This document shows, piece by piece, positions 33,199 to 41,201 of a DNA stretch of 43,003 bases. The position numbers were made by a program, and so were the translations under genes. Each line of letters begins with the position of its first letter. Position 1 is the first letter of the stretch. The DNA lies in NCBI GenBank assembly GCA_958426425.1, contig CATZYY010000006.1, positions 1 through 43,003 on the forward strand, given 5' to 3'. The notes under the pieces are model-generated. The model had not been told where the DNA came from and ran no database searches. It saw only the letters and a program-made list of their open reading frames with translations. This DNA is from an uncultured Oscillospiraceae bacterium (GTDB lineage Bacteria > Bacillota > Clostridia > Oscillospirales > Oscillospiraceae).

Positions 33199-34389
33199 AT
33201 GAATAATTTTTCCTTTTATTCTCCGACGTATTTTGACTTTGGACGGGGAAAAACGAGCAACGCCGGGACCCTTGTGAAGAAATTCGGCGGAACGAAGGTC
33301 CTCCTTATTTATGGCGGAGGAAGCATTAAGAAAAATGGATGCTATGATGCGGTGATCTCTTCCCTTAAGGAAGCTGGGCTTCTTTGTGAGGAGCTTTCCG
33401 GGATCCAGGCAAATCCCCGGAGCGGAAAAGTCTACGAGGGCATCGAGAAAATCAAAAAGACGGGCTGCGATTTCTTACTGGCTGTCGGAGGAGGCAGCGT
33501 CATAGACACGGCGAAGGCGATCGGCTTTGGAGCACTGTATGACGGAGATTTCTGGGACTTCTTCCTTGGAAAGGTAAAAATTGAAAAAACGTTGCCTGTG
33601 GGCACGGTGCTTACCATTGCCGCGGCGGGGAGCGAGGCGTCCGACAGTGTTGTCATCACACACGATGAGGGAAACCTGAAATGGCCTGCGCCAAAGACGG
33701 ACATTGTCCGGCCGAAATTTGCCATTATGGACCCTGAGCTTACCTGCTCTCTGCCGGCCTATCAGACGGCCAGCGGTGCGACGGATATGATCTCTCATGT
33801 GCTGGAGCGGTACTTCACAAATACAGAAGATGTGGGCCTTACTGACAGGATCTGCGAGGCACTGATCAAAACGATTATGGAGGCTGTGAAGAGAGCGCTT
33901 GCGGATCCTATGGATTATGGCGCAAGGGCGGATCTGATGTGGGCTGGGATGCTTGCGCAGAACGACTCCTGCGGCGTTGGACGTGTTCAGGACTGGGGCT
34001 GCCATCAGATGGAGCACGAGCTGTCCGCATTTTACGAGTGTGCGCATGGAGCAGGGCTGGCGGTCATCATTCCTGCGTGGATGAAGTATACCATGCATCA
34101 CAGCGTATCCAGATATGCACAATTTGCCGTAAGAGTTTTTGGCTATGAGATGAATTTCGCAGATCCCGAGGCTACGGCGAGAGAAGGCATCGAGCGACTC
34201 ACCGCCTTCTTCAAGGAGATCGGTATGCCGACGTCTTTTGCAGAGATCGGTGCCAAAGCAGAGGATATTCCCGCAATGGTGGCGCATCGGGCTGAAAAGC
34301 CGAATGGATTCCCGTTTGGGGGCTTCGTAAAAATGATGCCGGAAGATATGGAAGCTGTCTATAAACTGGCCGCAGAGCAGAAAGTGTAA
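33199..34389 (+). CDS. Iron-containing alcohol dehydrogenase (BdhA/YqhD-like)
   Basis: The 396-residue group III dehydrogenase has the NAD(P)-site AVGGGSVIDTAKAIGFG near residue 95. Metal-site motifs are GATDMISHVLERYF (D and H), WGCHQMEHELSAFYECAHGAGLAV (two more His). It most resembles butanol-dehydrogenase-like aldehyde reductases. In the proposed scheme it removes the two-carbon aldehyde released by the aldolase and recycles NAD(P)H. AGCGGAGG precedes the ATG. The stop lies only 6 nt before the next gene, where base composition changes sharply. Confidence 0.92.
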   Translation: MNNFSFYSPTYFDFGRGKTSNAGTLVKKFGGTKVLLIYGGGSIKKNGCYDAVISSLKEAGLLCEELSGIQANPRSGKVYEGIEKIKKTGCDFLLAVGGGSVIDTAKAIGFGALYDGDFWDFFLGKVKIEKTLPVGTVLTIAAAGSEASDSVVITHDEGNLKWPAPKTDIVRPKFAIMDPELTCSLPAYQTASGATDMISHVLERYFTNTEDVGLTDRICEALIKTIMEAVKRALADPMDYGARADLMWAGMLAQNDSCGVGRVQDWGCHQMEHELSAFYECAHGAGLAVIIPAWMKYTMHHSVSRYAQFAVRVFGYEMNFADPEATAREGIERLTAFFKEIGMPTSFAEIGAKAEDIPAMVAHRAEKPNGFPFGGFVKMMPEDMEAVYKLAAEQKV

Positions 34390-34395
34390 CAGAAC

Positions 34396-37300
34396 ATGGC
34401 AAAGAAGATCGAGATCATGGACGGCAATCAGGCCGCCGCCTACATCTCCTACGCGTTCACGGAGGTGGCGGGGATCTTCCCCATCACGCCGTCGTCACCC
34501 ATGGCGGAACACGTGGACGAGTGGGCCGCCAACGGAAAGAAGAACCTCTTCGGTCAGCCGGTGCAGGTGGTGGAGATGCAATCCGAGGGCGGCGCCGCCG
34601 GCACGGTCCACGGCTCCCTCCAGTCCGGCGCCCTGACCACCACCTACACGGCCTCCCAGGGCCTGCTGCTGATGATCCCCAACATGTACAAGATCGCCGG
34701 TGAGATGCTGCCGGGGGTGTTCCACGTGTCCGCCCGGACCCTGTCCGCCCACGCCCTGTCTATCTTCGGGGATCACTCCGACGTGATGGGGGTGCGGCAG
34801 ACCGGGTTCTCCCTGTTGGCTTCCTCTTCGCCTCAAGAAGTGATGGACCTGGGGGCGGTGGCCCACCTGGCGGCCATCCACTGCCGGATGCCCTTTCTTC
34901 ACTTCTTCGACGGCTTCCGCACTTCCCACGAGATCCAGAAGATCCAGGTGCTGGACTACGACGCCCTGCGCCCCCTGGTGGATATGGAGGCGCTGAAAGC
35001 GTTCCGTGCCCACTCCCTGAACCCGGAGCACCCGGCCACCCGGGGCACCACGGTGAACCCGGACATCTTCTTCCAGTGCCGGGAGGCCTGCAACCAGAAG
35101 TTCGCCGCCATCCCGGAGGCGGTGGAGCACTACATGGCGGAGATCGGAAAGCTGACCGGCCGCACCCACCATCTCTTCGACTACTACGGCGCGCCGGACG
35201 CGGAGCGGGTGGTGATTCTCATGGGCTCCGCCGCTGAGACCGCCAAGGAGGCAGTGGACTACCTGACTGCCAAGGGCGAGAAGGTGGGCCTTGTCAACGT
35301 CCACCTGTACCGGCCCTTCTCTGCGGAGCATCTGCTCTCCGCCATCCCCCAGACCTGCCGGAAGATCGCAGTGCTGGACCGGACCAAGGAGCCCGGCGCC
35401 ATGGGCGAGCCCCTGTATCAGGACGTGTGCACCGTGTATCAGAGCAGCGGTATCCCTATGACTATCGTGGGTGGCCGGTACGGCCTCTCCTCCAAGGACA
35501 CCACACCGGCCCAGATCCTGGCGGTGTTCAAAAACCTGAAAGCGGAAACGCCCAAGCACAACTTCACCATCGGCATCGTGGACGACGTGACGAACACCTC
35601 TCTGCCCGTCCCGGCGGAGATCGACACTGCCCCCGCCGGCCAGACCAGCGCAGAGTTCTGGGGCATGGGGTCCGACGGCACGGTGGGGGCCAACAAGAAC
35701 TCCATCAAGATCATTGGTCACGCCACGGACCTTTACTGCCAGGCATACTTCGTTTATGACTCTAAGAAGTCCGGCGGTCTGACCCAGAGCCACCTACGGT
35801 TCGGAAAAACGCCCATCCGATCTCCCTATCTGATCACCAAGGCGGACTTTGTTGCCTGCCACAACCCCTCCTACGTCCACAAGTACGACATGGTGAACAA
35901 TCTGAAGGAGGGCGGCACCTTCCTGCTGAACTGCCCCTGGGACGAGGCGGGTCTGGAGCAGAACCTGCCTGCCTCCATGAAGCGGGCGCTGGCGGAAAAG
36001 CACGCCCGGCTCTACACCATCGACGCCATCGCCATCGCCCGGAGGCTGGGGCTGGGGAACCGAACCAACACGATCCTGCAGGCATCCTTCTTCACACTCA
36101 GCGGGGTCATCCCCATGGAGCAGGTCGTTGCCGAGATGAAAGACGCCATCTACAAGACGTATTACAAGAAGAAGGGCCAGGCGGTGGTGGACATGAACTG
36201 CGCCTCCATCGACCATGGCATCAACGAGCTCCATGAGGTGCAGATCCCGGAGCGCTGGCTGGACGCCCAGGACGAGCCCAAGGCCGACACGGCTCCCGCT
36301 TTTATCCAGGACGTGGTGGCCGTGATGAACCGGCAGGAGGGAGAGCGGCTGCCGGTGTCCGCCATGGTGAAGTACGGCCTGGAGGACGGCACCTGGCCCG
36401 CGGGCACCTCTCAGTACGAGAAGCGGGGCGCCGCCGTGGAGGTCCCGGCCTGGGACGCTGCCAAGTGCATCCAGTGCAACCAGTGCTCCCTGGTGTGCCC
36501 CCACGCCGCCATCCGGCCCATTTTGCTGGACAGCGCCGAGGAGGCCGCCAAGCCCGCGGGCTTTGAGACAGTCCCGGCCCGGGGCATGAACGGGAAGTAC
36601 ACCTACCGCATCCAGGTCTCCCCCTACGACTGCACCGGCTGCGGCAGCTGCGTCAACGTGTGCCTGGCCAAGGAGACTGCCATCGCCATGCAGCCTCTGG
36701 AGAGCCAGGTGAAAGAGGCGGAGAACTGGACCTACGCTGTGGAGACGGTGACCATCAAGGAGGACGCCGTCAGCGACAAGAACGTGAAGGCGTCCCAGTT
36801 CGCCAAGCCCTACTTCGAGTTCTCCGGCGCCTGTGCCGGCTGCGGCGAGACGCCCTATATCAAGCTGGTGACCCAGCTGTTCGGGGACCGGATGTACATC
36901 ACCAATGCCTCCGGCTGTTCTTCCGCCTACGGCGGCTCCACGCCCTCCTCCCCCTACTGCACGGACACACAGGGGCACGGCCCCGCCTGGGCCATGAGCC
37001 TGTTCGAGGACAATGCGGAGTACGCCTACGGCTATCTGCTTGGCCAGGACGCCATCCAGCGGCAGCTGCGGGAGAAGGTCCGGACCCTGCTGGACCGGAA
37101 CGAGGCGGCGGAGGCCTGCCGGGATTATCTGGAAAAGGGCGCGGACGCGAAGGACTCCCGTGCGGTCAGCGACACGCTGCTGGATGCGCTGGCGGACAAT
37201 ACCAGCGAGGAGGCGGACTTCATCCGGCAGAACCGGGAGTATCTCACCAAGAAGAGCGTCTGGGCCTTCGGCGGCGACGGCTGGGCCTACGATATCGGCT

Positions 37301-37899
37301 ACGGCGGCCTGGATCACGTGCTGGCCTCCGGCAAGGACATCAACGTGCTGGTGCTGGACACGGAGGTGTACTCCAACACCGGCGGACAGTCCTCCAAGGC
37401 CACGGCGGCGGGGGCCATCGCCAAGTTCTCCGCCGGCGGCAAGGTCACCAAGAAGAAGGACCTGGGGATGATGGCCATGAGCTACGGCTACGTGTACGTG
37501 GCCCAGGTGGCCATGGGGGCGGACCCCGGCCAGACTCTGCGGGCCATCCGGGAGGCGGAATCCTACGACGGCCCCTCCATCGTGATCTGCTACTGCCCCT
37601 GCATCGAGCATGGCATGAAGGCCAGCATGGGCCTGAGCCAGCTGGAGGAGAAGAAGGCGGTGGAGTGCGGCTACTGGCATCTGTACCGCTATGATCCCCG
37701 GCTGAAGGCGGAGGGGAAGAACCCCTTCACCCTGGACTCCAAGGCCCCCACCGGCGACTTCCAGCAGTTCCTGCTGGGGGAGAACCGCTATGCCTCCTTG
37801 CAGCTCTCCTTCCCGGAGAAGGCCCAGGAGCTGTATGAAAAGGCGGAGCGGGACGCCAAAGAGCGGCTGGAGAGCTATCTGCGCCTGGCGGAGAAATGA
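34396..37899 (+). CDS. nifJ: Pyruvate:ferredoxin (flavodoxin) oxidoreductase, single-chain
   Basis: The 1167-residue single-chain enzyme oxidises pyruvate with CoA to acetyl-CoA and CO2 and reduces ferredoxin. Domains in order: pyruvate-binding N-terminus (ITPSSPMAEHVDEWAANGKKN, SQGLLLMIPNMYKIAGE), gamma and linker parts, two [4Fe-4S] motifs (CIQCNQCSLVC near 690, CTGCGSCVNVC near 745), the Cys of the third cluster (ACAGCGETPY near 811) and the thiamine site GDGWAYDIGYGGLDH near 959. Length is normal. Codon use is far more GC-rich than in the preceding genes. No Shine-Dalgarno sequence is visible in the 6-nt gap. This is probably a core host gene next to which the island inserted. Confidence 0.96.
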   Translation: MAKKIEIMDGNQAAAYISYAFTEVAGIFPITPSSPMAEHVDEWAANGKKNLFGQPVQVVEMQSEGGAAGTVHGSLQSGALTTTYTASQGLLLMIPNMYKIAGEMLPGVFHVSARTLSAHALSIFGDHSDVMGVRQTGFSLLASSSPQEVMDLGAVAHLAAIHCRMPFLHFFDGFRTSHEIQKIQVLDYDALRPLVDMEALKAFRAHSLNPEHPATRGTTVNPDIFFQCREACNQKFAAIPEAVEHYMAEIGKLTGRTHHLFDYYGAPDAERVVILMGSAAETAKEAVDYLTAKGEKVGLVNVHLYRPFSAEHLLSAIPQTCRKIAVLDRTKEPGAMGEPLYQDVCTVYQSSGIPMTIVGGRYGLSSKDTTPAQILAVFKNLKAETPKHNFTIGIVDDVTNTSLPVPAEIDTAPAGQTSAEFWGMGSDGTVGANKNSIKIIGHATDLYCQAYFVYDSKKSGGLTQSHLRFGKTPIRSPYLITKADFVACHNPSYVHKYDMVNNLKEGGTFLLNCPWDEAGLEQNLPASMKRALAEKHARLYTIDAIAIARRLGLGNRTNTILQASFFTLSGVIPMEQVVAEMKDAIYKTYYKKKGQAVVDMNCASIDHGINELHEVQIPERWLDAQDEPKADTAPAFIQDVVAVMNRQEGERLPVSAMVKYGLEDGTWPAGTSQYEKRGAAVEVPAWDAAKCIQCNQCSLVCPHAAIRPILLDSAEEAAKPAGFETVPARGMNGKYTYRIQVSPYDCTGCGSCVNVCLAKETAIAMQPLESQVKEAENWTYAVETVTIKEDAVSDKNVKASQFAKPYFEFSGACAGCGETPYIKLVTQLFGDRMYITNASGCSSAYGGSTPSSPYCTDTQGHGPAWAMSLFEDNAEYAYGYLLGQDAIQRQLREKVRTLLDRNEAAEACRDYLEKGADAKDSRAVSDTLLDALADNTSEEADFIRQNREYLTKKSVWAFGGDGWAYDIGYGGLDHVLASGKDINVLVLDTEVYSNTGGQSSKATAAGAIAKFSAGGKVTKKKDLGMMAMSYGYVYVAQVAMGADPGQTLRAIREAESYDGPSIVICYCPCIEHGMKASMGLSQLEEKKAVECGYWHLYRYDPRLKAEGKNPFTLDSKAPTGDFQQFLLGENRYASLQLSFPEKAQELYEKAERDAKERLESYLRLAEK

Positions 37900-37925
37900 T
37901 TTCCCTCATCACTATAAAACAAACG

Positions 37926-37952
37926 GGAGCCCGGCAGGTACTGCCGGGCTCC
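37926..37952. terminator. Hairpin after the oxidoreductase gene
   Basis: 12-bp perfect stem (37926-37937 with 37941-37952), GTA loop, 24 nt past the stop. The T-rich side is on the minus strand, so it may serve transcripts from both sides. Confidence 0.5.
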
Positions 37953-38090
37953 TATGCTGGGCATCATATGCGAGGCCTGACCTGCGCCCTGGTTCGGGAC
38001 TTCTCCACCGAGGAGTTGACTTAAAATAACGCTGTACTTAATTTTCATATGGCGCTTCATGGTAGTTTTTTTCAGTTCACAGAAATAGGT

Positions 38091-38119
38091 TTGATAATGC
38101 CTGAAAAATCCCGTATAAT
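38091..38119 (+). promoter_or_regulatory. Sigma-A promoter of the AlbA_2 gene
   Basis: TTGATA (38091-38096) and perfect TATAAT (38114-38119) with a 17-nt spacer, 42 nt before the start codon. Confidence 0.7.
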
Positions 38120-38160
38120 AAAAAATATAAATCCAACATTGAAGGGGGGCTGTTGCTCCT

Positions 38161-39618
38161 ATGACAGAAGTCGAGCTTCTCAAGCTGATCGAGGGGGGCG
38201 AAAACATCCAGGTGGAGTTTAAGAAATCTACCACCGAGATTACGAAGGATGTTTATGATACTGTCTGCTCGTTTTCCAATCGGGATGGCGGAACGATTGT
38301 CCTGGGCGTCAAAGACAACGGGGAAATTTTGGGCATCGCGCCGGATGCAGTGGACCGCATGAAAAAGGACTTCGTGACTTCCATCAACAACGGGCAGAAA
38401 ATCAATCCACCCCTCTATTTGCGGCCGGAAACCTATACGGTGAATGGCCGCACACTGCTGGTCATTCAGGTGCCGTCCGGCAGCCAGGTCTGCCGCCACC
38501 ACGGACGCATTTTTGACAGAAGCCATGAAGCGGATATAGACATCACCGATAATTCCGACATGGTGTATCAACTGTATGCCCGGAAAAGCGGCAGCTACTT
38601 TGTCAACAAAGTGACCCGCTTCCAGATGGAGGACCTGCGCCCCGATCTAATTGAGCGTGCCAGAGCCATGACTGCCAGCCGAACAGCCAACCATCCGTGG
38701 AAATCCCTATCGGATGAAGAACTGCTGCGAAGCGCCGGGCTGATTTTGAAAGACCCCGAACGGCAGCTGGAAGGCATCACCCTGGCGGCGATCCTTCTGT
38801 TTGGCAAAGACTCCACGATCCTATCCGTACTGCCGCAGCACAAAACAGACGCTATTTTTCGGGTGGAAAATGTGGACCGCTATGATGACCGAGACGTTAT
38901 CATCACCAATCTGCTGGAGACCTACGATCGGCTGATTGCTTTTGGCCAAAAGCACCTCAGCGATCCATTTGTGCAGGAGGGTGTCCAGAGTATCAGCGCC
39001 AGAGACCGTATCCTGCGTGAGATATGCTCCAACAGTCTGGCACACCGTGATTTTTCCAGCGGCTATGTAGCGAAATTTTTGATTGAGCGTGACCGCCTCT
39101 ACACCGAGAACGCCAACCGTTCCCATGGGCATGGTGTCCTGCACCTGTCCTCTTTTGAGCCTTATGCCAAGAACCCACCTATCTCCAAAGTGTTCCGGGA
39201 AATTGGCTTGGCGGACGAGCTCGGGTCCGGGATGCGGAATACTTATAAATACACAAAGCTTTACTCTGGCGGAACCCCGGAATTTATCGAGGGCGATGTG
39301 TTCCGCACGGTAGTTCCACTTACCTCGATTGCGGTGGAAAGGGTTGGACCGCAGGATGGGACCCAAGTGAAGACTCAAGTGAAGACCCAAGTGAAGACCC
39401 AAGTGCTGCTCACGGACCAGATTTTGGCCTTTTGTTTAGAACCACGCTCGAAAGCTGAAATTGTGGAACATTGTGGATATAAAAACGCAAAGGGCTTTAC
39501 AAAGAGATACTTGCGTCCACTACTTGACAACGGACAGTTGAAAATGACCATCCCGGATAAGCCGCGGAGCCAGCATCAAAAGTATGTGACCATACAAAAA
39601 GTTGTGCCAGGAAATTAA
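38161..39618 (+). CDS. AlbA_2/Schlafen-type ATP-binding protein
   Basis: The 485-residue protein has an N-terminal AlbA_2 domain (GGENIQVEFKKSTTEI, VCSFSNRDGGTIVLGVKDNGEILG) at about 10-125. A GHKL-type ATP-binding-like region follows (RDRILREICSNSLAHRDFS, LADELGSGMRNTYKYTKLYSGG) at about 270-380. A short winged-helix-like end closes it (SKAEIVEHCGYKNAKGF). Such proteins are found near mobile elements and are usually called DNA-binding or divergent AAA_4 proteins; their role is not settled. Between the last two parts is a T-Q-V-K tandem repeat (39361-39405). Base composition is lower in GC than the neighbouring nifJ, so transfer is likely. Confidence 0.85.
   Translation: MTEVELLKLIEGGENIQVEFKKSTTEITKDVYDTVCSFSNRDGGTIVLGVKDNGEILGIAPDAVDRMKKDFVTSINNGQKINPPLYLRPETYTVNGRTLLVIQVPSGSQVCRHHGRIFDRSHEADIDITDNSDMVYQLYARKSGSYFVNKVTRFQMEDLRPDLIERARAMTASRTANHPWKSLSDEELLRSAGLILKDPERQLEGITLAAILLFGKDSTILSVLPQHKTDAIFRVENVDRYDDRDVIITNLLETYDRLIAFGQKHLSDPFVQEGVQSISARDRILREICSNSLAHRDFSSGYVAKFLIERDRLYTENANRSHGHGVLHLSSFEPYAKNPPISKVFREIGLADELGSGMRNTYKYTKLYSGGTPEFIEGDVFRTVVPLTSIAVERVGPQDGTQVKTQVKTQVKTQVLLTDQILAFCLEPRSKAEIVEHCGYKNAKGFTKRYLRPLLDNGQLKMTIPDKPRSQHQKYVTIQKVVPGN
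39361..39405 (+). repeat. 12-bp tandem repeat coding T-Q-V-K
   Basis: Nearly four tandem copies of ACCCAAGTGAAG encode TQVK-TQVK-TQVK-TQV in the linker before the C-terminal winged helix. Unit length is a multiple of three, so copy changes keep the frame. One copy has a synonymous change. Confidence 0.85.
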
Positions 39619-39689
39619 ATCAAATCGCAAGAGAGATTGGGAAGAGGCATTAGGCAACAAAGAGCTTTATTACGGCAGAAATCTCCAAT

Positions 39690-39861
39690 GAATCCGTTTG
39701 TCTTGCCCACCGCTGCAAGACGCCGAACGAGGTACGGTGCCTTCCAGGTACACTGGAGGCGTTGCGGGCAGACGGCGTCCCGTGATCCAGGATGATCCCG
39801 AGATTTACTCAGAGTATGCCCCCTACGTTTACGTGGAGGACATGAAGAATTTCATTGATTA
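39690..39861 (+). pseudogene. Degraded second copy of the DUF6718-like gene
   Basis: The DNA matches 16690-16880 closely: KTPNE, RCLPGTLEALRADGV and then, after a lost few bases near 39780, DDPEIYSEYAPYVYVEDMKNFID followed by a stop. The N-terminal third is missing. In the intact copy 620 bp with DUF4160 and DUF2442 separate this gene from the 42-bp repeat; here they are only 28 bp apart. Confidence 0.75.
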
Positions 39862-39888
39862 GATGAGTCAATTGAACCGTGCCGCATG

Positions 39889-39930
39889 GGCCTGACTACT
39901 ATTTGACGACTATTTGCAAAACTCCCGGAG
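39889..39930 (+). repeat. 42-bp direct repeat, right copy
   Basis: Identical to 17514-17555. Here it is followed by a different sequence that closes a hairpin (CCCGGAG with CTCCGGG near 39924-39956), whereas the left copy continues into the sigma fragment. Confidence 0.85.
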
Positions 39931-40028
39931 TCGTTGCGGCGCAATGGCTCCGGGCCTTTCCCCCAAAAGCTGTGAAAATCGTGCAACTCCACCGAAACCC
40001 TTGCGCTCCAACGGGCTCCCCTTTGACG

Positions 40029-40082
40029 GCCTGATAACTCCGACTCTGTAGGCCACTGGTTCGAATCCAGCCGGGCGTACCA
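40029..40082 (+). tRNA. 3' part of a tRNA-like gene (T arm, acceptor strand, CCA), 5' half missing
   Basis: CTGGTTCGAATCCAG forms a T arm and is followed by CCGGGCGT-A-CCA, a typical acceptor 3' strand with discriminator and encoded CCA end. A terminator follows at once, as after real tRNA genes. No matching 5' strand (ACGCCCG) or D arm is found upstream, and I could not fit an anticodon arm, so the identity is open. A 3' tRNA fragment is what a tRNA-targeting integrase leaves at one element end. Confidence 0.5.
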
Positions 40083-40088
40083 ATGTGT

Positions 40089-40121
40089 AAAGACGCACTC
40101 GAGTATTCGAGTGCGTCTTTT
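40089..40121 (+). terminator. Rho-independent terminator after the tRNA-like fragment
   Basis: 14-bp perfect stem AAAGACGCACTCGA (40089-40102) with 40107-40120, GTAT loop, then a T-rich tail TTTTCC. Confidence 0.75.
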
Positions 40122-40150
40122 CCTCTTTGTGAAGTTTTTGGAGGTGTGTG

Positions 40151-40867
40151 ATGAAAAAGGCGGTCATCGGCGTGACGCCGCTTTGGGACAGGGAACGGGA
40201 CTCCTACTGGATGCTGCCGGGGTATCTGGAGGGACTGGAGCTGGCCAGCGCTCTTCCTGTTACCCTGCCCCTGGCGGAGGATGCTGTCGATATCTCTCGG
40301 CTTGTTTCACTGTGTGATGGATTTCTCTTTACCGGCGGGCAGGATGTCTCCCCGGAGCTGTACGGTGAAAAGCCCCGGCAAGCCTGCGGAGAGGTCTGCG
40401 AAAAGCGGGATGCTTTTGAGCGGAACTTGTTCACCCAGGCGCTGGAGCAGGACAAGCCGATGCTGGGGATCTGCCGGGGTATCCAGTTCTTCAATGCCTG
40501 CCTGGGCGGCACCCTCTATCAGGACCTGCCCACGGAGCACCCCTCGGAGGTGGCGCACGTTATGCGGCCGCCCTATGACCGGATAGTCCATTCTGTTGCA
40601 CTTTTGCCAGGGAGCCCGCTGGCTGCATTGCTGGGAAGGACGGAACTGGGTGTCAACAGCTACCACCATCAGGCAATCAAAGCGCTTGCCCCCGGCCTTG
40701 CGGAGATGGCCCGCAGTGAGGATGGATTGGTGGAGGCAGTGTACATGCCGGACAAGTCCTTTGTCTGGGCGGTGCAGTGGCACCCGGAGTTTTCTTTCTG
40801 CTCCGATGAAAACAGCCGGAAGATCTTTTCTGCGTTTGTTGCGGCGGTCTCTGATTCAAAAGGCTGA
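40151..40867 (+). CDS. Class I glutamine-amidotransferase-like hydrolase (peptidase C26, PuuD-like)
   Basis: The 238-residue protein has the class I triad: C108 in GICRGIQFFN, and H211/E213 in WHPEF. It also has the family start KKAVIGVTPLWD and FTGGQDVSPELYGE. It resembles gamma-glutamyl-gamma-aminobutyrate hydrolases, which cleave gamma-glutamyl amides and stand alone without a synthetase domain. GGAGGT lies 5 nt before ATG 40151; the preceding GTG (40148) is less likely. It is flanked by tRNA and integrase remnants, so it may be a host gene at an integration hot spot. Confidence 0.9.
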   Translation: MKKAVIGVTPLWDRERDSYWMLPGYLEGLELASALPVTLPLAEDAVDISRLVSLCDGFLFTGGQDVSPELYGEKPRQACGEVCEKRDAFERNLFTQALEQDKPMLGICRGIQFFNACLGGTLYQDLPTEHPSEVAHVMRPPYDRIVHSVALLPGSPLAALLGRTELGVNSYHHQAIKALAPGLAEMARSEDGLVEAVYMPDKSFVWAVQWHPEFSFCSDENSRKIFSAFVAAVSDSKG

Positions 40868-40900
40868 CGAAGTATCATGGCCTGATCAGAATTTTCTGTT

Positions 40901-41112
40901 TCAGATCTCCAGCCCCTCCTGGAGCACCCTGCTGGCCGCCTGCTTGTTCTTTTCGAAGGCATGGGTAATAGATGTCCATCGTGGTGGAGGGCTGGCTGTG
41001 GCCCAGGAGGCCCGCTACCGTGGCCACGTCCGTGCCGTTTGCGATGAGCAGGCTGGCGTTGGTGTGCCGCAGGGAGTGGATGTTCAGATACTCCGGCAGA
41101 CCGTGCAAATGC
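40901..41112 (-). pseudogene. 3' remnant of a tyrosine integrase, frameshifted
   Basis: The frame reads HGLPEYLNIHSLRHTNASLL, VATVAGLLGHSQPSTTMDIY and, after one extra base near 40967, THAFEKNKQAASRVLQEGLEI to a TGA at 40901-40903. It is a close homologue of the C-terminus of the integrase at 984-2159, including H-x-x-R, G-H and the catalytic Tyr. The N-terminal 310 or so residues are absent. DNA identity to the left integrase is high but clearly incomplete, so it comes from a related, older element, not a recent copy. Confidence 0.85.
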
Positions 41113-41129
41113 ACAATTCCATTCAACGG

Positions 41130-41163
41130 ACAAGGAGCCTGCCTCGTTCGAGGCAGGCTTCTT
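41130..41163 (-). terminator. Terminator downstream of the Gfo/Idh/MocA gene
   Basis: AGCCTGCCTCG (41136-41146) pairs with CGAGGCAGGCT (41149-41159), extended by AAG/CTT. It lies 40 nt past the stop of the leftward oxidoreductase gene. The T tract is weak. Confidence 0.45.
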
Positions 41164-41201
41164 GTTGTAGAGATATCTTTGTGTCTGCTGCAAATGTGGA
41201 A

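Larger units (their letters stand above)
39619..40150. other. Non-coding mosaic: scrambled repeat, tRNA-like 3' end, terminator
   Basis: This stretch has no intact gene. It holds the degraded DUF6718-like copy (39690-39861), the 42-bp repeat (39889-39930), a hairpin after it, the 3' part of a tRNA-like gene (40029-40082) and its terminator (40089-40121). Confidence 0.6.

Noticed and set aside
34495..37680. Two long minus-strand frames (432 and 628 codons) covering most of nifJ
   Set aside because: They are antisense to a perfectly conserved nifJ, have His/Gly/Val-rich low-complexity products and arise from GC-rich codon use.
37965..38024. Short open tail (RGLTCALVRDFSTEEL) after nifJ
   Set aside because: Slightly like the end of a MarR-type regulator, but too short and without any upstream domain.
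39910..40167. 85-codon minus-strand frame reading RPAGFEPVAYRVG
   Set aside because: This is the usual spurious frame on the antisense of a tRNA gene; here it instead helps reveal the tRNA-like 3' end.
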